NCBI GenBank assembly: GCA_949373165.1
Contig: CASICO010000019.1
Location: forward strand, 1-47,931
DNA: 47,931 bases
Origin: an uncultured Flavobacteriales bacterium
GTDB lineage: Bacteria > Bacteroidota > Bacteroidia > Flavobacteriales_D > Sanyastnellaceae
Direction of reading: 5' to 3'
Shown: positions 45,401 to 47,931 of the stretch, one piece after another
How positions within the stretch are numbered: the stretch's first letter is position 1
How the letters are laid out: the number at the start of each line of letters is the position of its first letter
Notes under the pieces: model-generated
The model's input: the letters and a program-made list of their open reading frames with translations, nothing else
Told to the model about the DNA's origin: nothing
Databases searched by the model: none
Made by a program: the position numbers and the translations under genes

Positions 45401-47931
45401 GATGGTATCCAATACCGTCACCAAGCGGTTCACTTGAACTGTATGCTCATTGCCACAGTTGTCCGTTGCCGTTGTGGTATATGTCCGCTGCAAGGTGAAT
45501 GCCCCCGTTCCTGGAAGACAAGCGTACTGCTTTGGACTGTCCACATGGTACGCTGTGATTTCGACATCTTCGTCACAGTTGTCAGTCGCACTGGCTGCCG
45601 GGTATGGCACCCCGTCGATGTAGTCCGCGAAGCAATTCGCATCGGCATAGATAACGGTGTCCGCCGGCTCGATGACCGTCAGCACTGGATCTACTGTGTC
45701 TACCAACTCAATTCGCTGGCTCATGCTCGACGCATTTCCACAGCTGTCGGCGGCAGAGTAAACGATGTCGTAAGCGCCTTCGCACGTCGTCCCATCCAAT
45801 GTGATGGATGCGGCGGTGCTGGCCAACTCAACATTGTCGTTGAAGGCCACATAACCGTTGGCCATGAGCGCCGCCAATGGGCTGTTGCCTTGGCTGAAGG
45901 AAATGTTGTCGATGTACAGCGTTTCGGAACCTGAGTTACTGGCCAGACTGACGTGAAGCTCAGCTGAGTCATATCCGTCTAGGTCAAGGGTATAGGTGAT
46001 CCATTGATCCTCAATCCCCAGGTTATCGATGTCCTGACCGGTTGTGTTCAACAGGTCGACTTCGCCGCCATCAGCAACAATCCAGATGCGCACCAAATCA
46101 GCGACCTCCCATCCTGTGCTTTGGATGAAGGCGTCGATGCTCAGTGTAACACCTCCGTCGCTCACATCCACCTCATCGAAGGTCAATTCCATCAGGCCGT
46201 CAACGTCCGTCATCTGGAAGCCTTGTGCTCCGTCCGTGAACGCACCCACTGTCCCCGTGTAACTAGAGACACCGGTAAAGTCATTGGACAAACCTCCAGA
46301 CCCTGTGGTATAGAAGTAGCTGGTGAAGCCCATCTCTCCATTGGCTGCTGTGAAGTTCACATCGGCCTGACCTGGGTTGTTGACCAATGCATGGTCCTCA
46401 CTCGCATCACCGGTGTCTGTGTATTGACTGCCCGTTGAAGCTTGCTCGAAGCTGGTTCCAGCCAACAGGGTTGACTCGTCTCCAGCTGAAAGGTCGAATC
46501 CGAAGAGGTCACATGCCGCAGTCGTCTCAGCGTCTGCCGTGATGACCGGAGCCGTGGTATCGGACACCGCGATGGTCTGAACCGAACTCGTGGTTGTGGC
46601 GTTTCCGTTGTTGTCGGTGACCGTCACTGTCCAAGTCCGTTCGAACGTGTAGCACGCCGAAGCCGTGTAACTCGTGGTGACGTCGGCAAAGCTCATGTCC
46701 GTGCTGTTGAAATCTGTTTCTTCAGCAGGTGGAGCTGCACCCGCCCAGTTGCTCACGAATGGCGCAATGTCCGCGGGAGCCTGTGGCTGATTTGCGTTGT
46801 GGTTTGTGCAGCCACTGGCTGTGGAGTAATCACTGTATACGATCCAACCAGACTCATCCCATGTGCCGGCGTTCGGATCGGTATTGGATCCTGCGCGCAA
46901 GGCCATGCCGTCTTCGAAATCGTGGCAATTGTTGTCGCCAGCCTCGCCAATGACACCGAAGATGTCGATGATGTTGGCACTGCCATCGATGATGGCAACC
47001 TGGTCATCTCCATTGCTGTCTACTGGTCCACTTCCGCTTCCCACGATGTCCGGAGCAAATCCATAACAATCAGAGAAGTCAGTGCTCCTTGCGATGTGGG
47101 CGTAGACACCAGGCTCGAGTGTGCCAATGGGGCTCAGGTCAATGTTGTTGCTGGCGGACGGACCGCTGTTGCCGTTGGTCCAACGCTGCAATGCATATCC
47201 GGACAAGTTGATGCCGGCATCGCTGCTGTTGTGGATTTCCACAAAGCGGCAGGAAGCACCACTGTTCGGATCTGCAATGGCCGTAATGATCAATCCTCCG
47301 GTTGAAGCGGACTGTCCAATTACACCGTATTGGCTGTCACCTGAACCACTGCAGTTGTCGCTGTAGTTCACCAGTGGACCACCTGTGCTGCTTGGCGTTG
47401 GATCAAAGTATCCGTTGCTGTCGTCGGCATAGATGATGGTGTCGTTCGGGAAGTCCGTATACGTGGCAGGGTGGATCGTGTCCATCACATGAATCATGTG
47501 ACTGGTCGTTTCTGTGGTGTCATTGCCACAATCGTCCACCAAGGTGACCGTGTACGTCCGAAGAATGTCAAAGCTTCCAACCCCATCGGCAACACCTGTG
47601 TAGGTGGTGTCGTCCTCATGGACAATGGTGTGGGCCACTTCGCTGTCACAGTTGTCCGTAGCATCCACCAAGAATCCAGTGGCATCACCGGAAACGGGGT
47701 GAGCCACATCCGAGGCGAAACAAGTTTCGTCCAAGTAAATGGTCGTGTCGGCCGGAGCGGTCAACGTGGCCATTGGCACCTCATTGTCGGTGATCGTAAT
47801 GACCTGATCCACGGTTTTTGTTGTGCTGTTTCCAGCGCAGTCAACAGCCGTTACGGTGAAGGTGCGCGTTACCAGGTGACTGCCCTCCTCCACAGCATCG
47901 TCTGCAGAGCAGGTGTAGGTGCTCACATCGG
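42425..47931 (-). CDS. GP3: giant T9SS-exported HYR-repeat protein (5' end outside window)
   Basis: At least 1,834 residues; the frame stays open to the window edge, so the true start and signal peptide are missing. The visible part starts inside an HYR module. In order it has HYR modules, one with a lamin-tail-like insertion (about 46,720-47,320; RFVEIHNSSDAGINLSGYAL), one with a jelly-roll-like insertion (about 45,880-46,475; GTSFEQASTGSQYTDTG, ending ETLYIDNISFSQG), and six or more regular four-Cys HYR modules (ACDSDV, SFSFTRTWTVTATDDCANS). Then come an AYDSWVTIG module (about 43,755-44,325), the shared unnamed module (about 42,855-43,435) and a T9SS sorting domain (PNPTNDQSQLTFVV to VKKLLVAD). 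It is a paralogue of GP1 and GP2. The role is unknown; an adhesin is the simplest reading. Confidence 0.9.
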   Translation of the reverse strand, partial: DVSTYTCSADDAVEEGSHLVTRTFTVTAVDCAGNSTTKTVDQVITITDNEVPMATLTAPADTTIYLDETCFASDVAHPVSGDATGFLVDATDNCDSEVAHTIVHEDDTTYTGVADGVGSFDILRTYTVTLVDDCGNDTTETTSHMIHVMDTIHPATYTDFPNDTIIYADDSNGYFDPTPSSTGGPLVNYSDNCSGSGDSQYGVIGQSASTGGLIITAIADPNSGASCRFVEIHNSSDAGINLSGYALQRWTNGNSGPSASNNIDLSPIGTLEPGVYAHIARSTDFSDCYGFAPDIVGSGSGPVDSNGDDQVAIIDGSANIIDIFGVIGEAGDNNCHDFEDGMALRAGSNTDPNAGTWDESGWIVYSDYSTASGCTNHNANQPQAPADIAPFVSNWAGAAPPAEETDFNSTDMSFADVTTSYTASACYTFERTWTVTVTDNNGNATTTSSVQTIAVSDTTAPVITADAETTAACDLFGFDLSAGDESTLLAGTSFEQASTGSQYTDTGDASEDHALVNNPGQADVNFTAANGEMGFTSYFYTTGSGGLSNDFTGVSSYTGTVGAFTDGAQGFQMTDVDGLMELTFDEVDVSDGGVTLSIDAFIQSTGWEVADLVRIWIVADGGEVDLLNTTGQDIDNLGIEDQWITYTLDLDGYDSAELHVSLASNSGSETLYIDNISFSQGNSPLAALMANGYVAFNDNVELASTAASITLDGTTCEGAYDIVYSAADSCGNASSMSQRIELVDTVDPVLTVIEPADTVIYADANCFADYIDGVPYPAASATDNCDEDVEITAYHVDSPKQYACLPGTGAFTLQRTYTTTATDNCGNEHTVQVNRLVTVLDTIKPTFNVTAPAALFVNIDPFCGANTSTTIGGEPTITDVDDNCDIDVDVATTHVDSAPVYTCSDADGTAEGSYTFVRTFTITATDDCGNEMVQTVTQTVTATDVTSPVITAVPAMPEEVFSLDSDCYADLSPTASPTAVASDACDSDVAISSVYVDSAPIYTCSDSDGEAEGSFSFTRTWTVTATDDCANSSSQQTSQMVSVLDELAPSLIATWPSDYATGLDANCAADLSPTMAGEATATGDDACDSQVEIAISHADHDTTLLAVNVDALAEGGYTFIRTWTATATDDCGNETSETHDQVITANDVLAPSQTLETLPTYTVEGCYGDVDLSPATTGTPNVTAEDACDSELDIDVTYTTDDLAFNEVMGNYTLVIDTISGPEEGIIGSTTVRMYIETENEGDFISAVAGDLTNPTGIRTTTSFYQNALGSNTANNLSGLLLAADPMLAYDSWVTIGLEEAPNAAGGELETSTIGDWNVEFAAGGNLLISDFFGGSWYTIYPNTAAVAGADQRVLLGQFTTDGQMSGQLFVQVFPNGIGTDEQRLSFTFGDCAEDDDTPEGSYSFTRRWESVVTDDANNQDTAVNYQHIMVLDTEAPQLTNTCDIDNGEVVEYDCPGQGVLDFDPVPAPCDVTAIDNCDSEVNVNLFTETAGYIPTDLIRNYCAPTTPEAQGGAQTCDDRAPEVLRLFNFPGMDDSFVMAGNDNLVQVLSDGSMGISLEVQNADGTGGFVMTASYGAGQDWATWQAGGSNYKKDCAEIYPGEAVWEDWIYFMMTSGNLEGTGMYAGSSFSLTHQPSNGYYGMQMGLGANNKNTNYGGSAWFFWQGNLFMNGVDMGPMASSGDVYMDMDCCLEWEVNYFYTALDDCGNPTGFSYSESMGSGIGNGDTDVSGGHTVGPVDLTSAGGIKEPIRITGLAPNPTNDQSQLTFVVSQNMRLRVDLYTMEGLLVQELYQGNAVTGVQYMMDIDADDLSAGMYQVRVSSNIYLAVKKLLVAD
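42855..43435 (-). other. Shared unnamed C-terminal module in GP3
   Basis: From RNYCAPTTPEAQGGAQTCDD through SNYKKDCAEIYPGEAVW, IYFMMTSGNLEGTGMYAGSS, SLTHQPSNGYYGMQMGLGAN and NYGGSAWFFWQGNLFMNGV to SSGDVYMDMDCCLEWEV. It is the most complete copy for building an alignment with GP1 and GP2. Confidence 0.75.
43755..44325 (-). other. Unnamed AYDSWVTIG module inserted in an HYR module of GP3
   Basis: About 190 residues between DACDSELDIDVTYTTDD and EGSYSFTRRWESVVTDDANN. It has GSTTVRMYIETENEGDFISA, LLLAADPMLAYDSWVTIGLE, VEFAAGGNLLISDFFGGSWY, RVLLGQFTTDGQMSGQLFVQ and LSFTFGDC. It corresponds strand for strand to the GP2 module. Confidence 0.7.
45880..46475 (-). other. Jelly-roll-like domain inserted in an HYR module of GP3
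   Basis: About 200 residues interrupt the module that begins ACDLFGFDLSAGDESTLL and resumes SPLAALMANGYVAFNDNVEL. The insert has TSFEQASTGSQYTDTGDAS, VTLSIDAFIQSTGWEVADLV, RIWIVADGGEVDLLNT, QWITYTLDLDGYDSAELHVS and ETLYIDNISFSQ, a pattern of galactose-binding/carbohydrate-binding-like domains that end in LYIDNI. Confidence 0.55.
46720..47320 (-). other. Lamin-tail-like domain inserted in an HYR module of GP3
   Basis: About 200 residues with GLIITAIADPNSGASCRFVE, IHNSSDAGINLSGYALQRW, LEPGVYAHIARSTDFSDCYG, DDQVAIIDGSANIIDIFGV, and a DESGWIVYSDYS end. The E-I-x-N-x-x-x-x-x-I-x-L-x-G-Y-x-L pattern is the lamin-tail signature. The HYR halves flank it: VNYSDNCSGSGDSQYGVIG before, and YTASACYTFERTWTVTVTDN after. 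Confidence 0.65.

Overview
The window reads as a chromosome segment of a member of the Bacteroidota, probably a marine Flavobacteriales-type lineage. This rests on several signs. The order rpsU-xerC-hpf-tRNAs-tuf-tRNA(Trp)-secE-nusG-rplK-rplA-rplJ-rplL-rpoB is typical of that group. There is a type III glutamine synthetase, a PorE-like OmpA lipoprotein/anchor gene, and four proteins that end in type IX secretion (T9SS) sorting domains. Every gene I can support lies on the minus strand, so transcription runs from high to low coordinates. I see no CRISPR array, insertion sequence, phage gene or rRNA.

Region 1 (1-5.8 kb) is the translation/transcription core: the 5' part of rpoB, rplL, rplJ, rplA, rplK, nusG, secE, tRNA-Trp, tuf and four more tRNAs. 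Almost every protein gene here carries several one-base indels relative to its obvious reading, yet lengths and residues fit the families when frames are stitched. Essential genes cannot all be dead, so I read this as poor sequence quality and give each gene its full stitched span.

Region 2 (5.8-24.6 kb) is a compact, mostly intact housekeeping block: hpf, xerC, rpsU, an acyl-CoA dehydrogenase, a helix-hairpin-helix (ComEA-like) protein, a sodium:alanine symporter, a two-TM potassium channel with an RCK domain, pyrF, prfA, purM, a PorE-like protein, glutamine synthetase III, a secreted PNGase F-like protein with a LamG domain, and an aspartate-type aminotransferase interrupted by one frameshift near 23,700.

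Region 3 (24.6 kb to the window end) is nearly half of the window and the most unusual part: three consecutive giant secreted proteins, here called GP1 (3,677 aa), GP2 (2,081 aa) and GP3 (at least 1,834 aa, cut by the window end). Each is built mainly of HYR/immunoglobulin-like modules and ends in a T9SS sorting domain. Other folded domains (nidogen-like, beta-propeller, lamin-tail-like, a jelly-roll-like domain, and two modules I cannot name) sit inside HYR modules, repeatedly at the same internal loop. One unnamed module of about 200 residues occurs just before the sorting domain in all three proteins, and again near the N-terminus of GP2. GP1 and GP2 also share a promoter-like and leader sequence, and GP1 holds a very recent 480-bp tandem duplication. 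The likely role is a set of very long cell-surface or released adhesins exported by T9SS, with PorE as part of that export machinery. The role is inference; the architecture is visible in the sequence.
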